Positions 63,182 through 64,000 of a stretch of DNA of 64,000 nucleotides are shown piece by piece; position 1 is the first letter of the stretch; the number at the start of each line of letters is the position of its first letter. The notes under the pieces are model-generated. The model saw only the letters and a list, made by a program, of their open reading frames with translations, ran no database searches and was not told the DNA's origin. The DNA comes from Phycicoccus sp. HDW14 (lineage in GTDB: Bacteria > Actinomycetota > Actinomycetes > Actinomycetales > Dermatophilaceae): contig NZ_CP049935.1 of the NCBI RefSeq assembly GCF_011383005.1, forward strand, positions 1,550,001 through 1,614,000, read 5' to 3'. The position numbers and the translations under genes were made by a program.

Positions 63182-63931
63182 TCAGACGATCCGGAAGGCC
63201 AGCCCGTCGACCCGGGCCCGCAGCTCGCCGTCGGTGGCCAGCCGCTCCCCCACCCGGGTCGCGACGGCCCGCACGGCGTCGGGGTCCAGGCCCGGGGCGA
63301 GGGTGAGGACGACCCCGAGGACGCCCTCGCCCGGCGGGCGGCCCTCCTCGAGCGCGTGGGCGCGCACGGCGGGCTCCTCGGCGAGGGCCGCAGCGAGGCT
63401 GCGGGCGACGAACGGGTCGGTGTGGGGGGGCTGCCAGGGTCGCTCCTGGGCCAGGGCCCAGAGCATCGAGGGGCGCAGGACGCGGGTGGCCGGGCCGGCG
63501 ACGTCGACGACGAGCACGTCGCACCCCTCGGACACCGCGGCCTGCGCGGCGCGGGCCGGGGTGACCGGCACGGGTCGGGCCGAGGGGTCCCAGGCGGAGA
63601 GGGCGTCGGTGCCCGAGAAGACCGGCAGGGCGCGACGGCCGTCGGGGGCGACGAGCGTGACCGCGGCCATGTCGACCCCGGTCTCGACGGCGAGCGCGCC
63701 GCCGTCGTCGACCCCGGTGGGCTCGGCGACCACGGGGACGAGCAGCCGGGCGGCCTCGACGGCCCGCATCAGGGCGGTGTCGTCGGCCGGGTCGGCGAGG
63801 ACGGCGAGCAGGGCGGGGTCGGCCGCGCCGGTGTCGGCCTCGAAGCCGCTCGGGCTCAGGGCGCGCGCCTGCCAGGGGGTGCCCGACGAGTCGGCGGGGC
63901 CGGAGTCGGCGGGGTCGGACTCGCCGGTCAC
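63182..63931 (-). CDS. SseB-family protein
   Basis: A 249-residue protein with an SseB N-terminal-like module (DDTALMRAVEAARLLVPVVAEP, about 45-70, then LPVFSGTDALSAWDPSARPVPVT, about 100-125) and a C-terminal module (DPDAVRAVATRVGERL). SseB-like proteins are widespread in actinobacteria with unknown function. The GTG start overlaps the hisA/priA stop (GTGA), so it is coupled to histidine/tryptophan biosynthesis. It begins with an acidic, serine-rich disordered stretch. Confidence 0.8.
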   Translation of the reverse strand: MTGESDPADSGPADSSGTPWQARALSPSGFEADTGAADPALLAVLADPADDTALMRAVEAARLLVPVVAEPTGVDDGGALAVETGVDMAAVTLVAPDGRRALPVFSGTDALSAWDPSARPVPVTPARAAQAAVSEGCDVLVVDVAGPATRVLRPSMLWALAQERPWQPPHTDPFVARSLAAALAEEPAVRAHALEEGRPPGEGVLGVVLTLAPGLDPDAVRAVATRVGERLATDGELRARVDGLAFRIV

Positions 63932-64000
63932 GGGCGGCCCGCGACGTCGAGGGCCTCGGGGAGGGTGAAGGCGCCGCGGTACAGGGCCGAGCCGACGATG
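63928..64000 (-). CDS. Phosphoribosyl isomerase HisA/PriA, C-terminal end (runs off window)
   Basis: Only the last 23 residues are present, reading IVGSALYRGAFTLPEALDVAG near the end. The IVGxALYxGAFTLPEAL pattern is the usual C-terminus of actinobacterial PriA/HisA, the bifunctional isomerase of histidine and tryptophan synthesis. The stop codon overlaps the SseB start. The rest lies beyond base 64000, so no motif or length check is possible. Confidence 0.75.
   Translation of the reverse strand, partial: IVGSALYRGAFTLPEALDVAGRP

Overview
This 64 kb window is very GC-rich chromosomal DNA from an actinobacterium, probably of the order Micrococcales and possibly near Intrasporangiaceae (family placement is inference). 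Supporting signs are frequent GTG/TTG starts, chains of genes joined by 4-base ATGA/GTGA overlaps, a 23S rRNA of about 3.1 kb, and actinobacteria-specific genes (SteA, SteB/MctB, a TlyA-NadK-RecN block). From infC to pyrG the gene order follows the Mycobacterium tuberculosis infC-pheST-arg-tyrS-tlyA-recN-pyrG segment, so most of this is conserved core genome. I see no transposase, integrase, phage gene, CRISPR array or tRNA.

Layout (mostly minus strand, so each block is transcribed from high to low coordinate). 1-7740: alaS-ruvX-mltG-aroE-prepilin peptidase-aroC-aroK-aroB, that is alanyl-tRNA synthetase, Holliday junction resolvase-like protein, peptidoglycan terminase and shikimate pathway. 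7844-11005: small membrane proteins, a DksA-like zinc-finger protein, RarA and a DinB-fold protein. 11223-15076 (plus): MMPL transporter, GNAT acetyltransferase, alpha/beta hydrolase. 15170-21601: aspS, a plus-strand repeat-protein/M16-like pair, then VOC, YchJ and Nudix proteins. 21594-35250: a long run of TPR protein, HAD phosphatase, histone-tail-like protein, tlyA, nadK, recN, steA, steB, MraY-like protein, murJ, glycosyltransferase, pyrG. 35381-41213: one 16S-23S-5S rRNA operon with three candidate promoters and a terminator. 41301-46266: tyrS, a flavin monooxygenase, Mpg glycosylase, argH and argR. 46263-51988: argF, argD, argB, argJ, an ACT-domain protein and argC. 52049-64000: SDR, pheT, pheS, MFS exporter, catalase, orphan PAS histidine kinase, an infC-rpmI-rplT-SpoU block, an SseB-family protein and the C-terminal end of hisA/priA.

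The most intriguing biology is the ACT_7 (CASTOR-like) protein translationally coupled between argC and argJ. ACT_7 is the domain family of the animal arginine sensor CASTOR1, so this is a candidate arginine-sensing component of a bacterial arginine operon. Other points are apparent AUC start codons for infC and tlyA, a terminator-like hairpin in the infC leader, a perfect inverted-repeat operator upstream of the catalase, a 26-bp hairpin between two convergent genes, and two interleaved inverted repeats upstream of the MMPL gene.

Quality caveat: nine genes, several of them essential (alaS, pyrG, murJ, tyrS, pheS), carry eleven apparent -1 frameshifts. Every one is a missing base in a G or C run of 4-5, and six share a CCCC(C)GAG context. 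This looks like systematic sequencing or basecalling error, not gene decay. Those genes are annotated at full length with the break stated.
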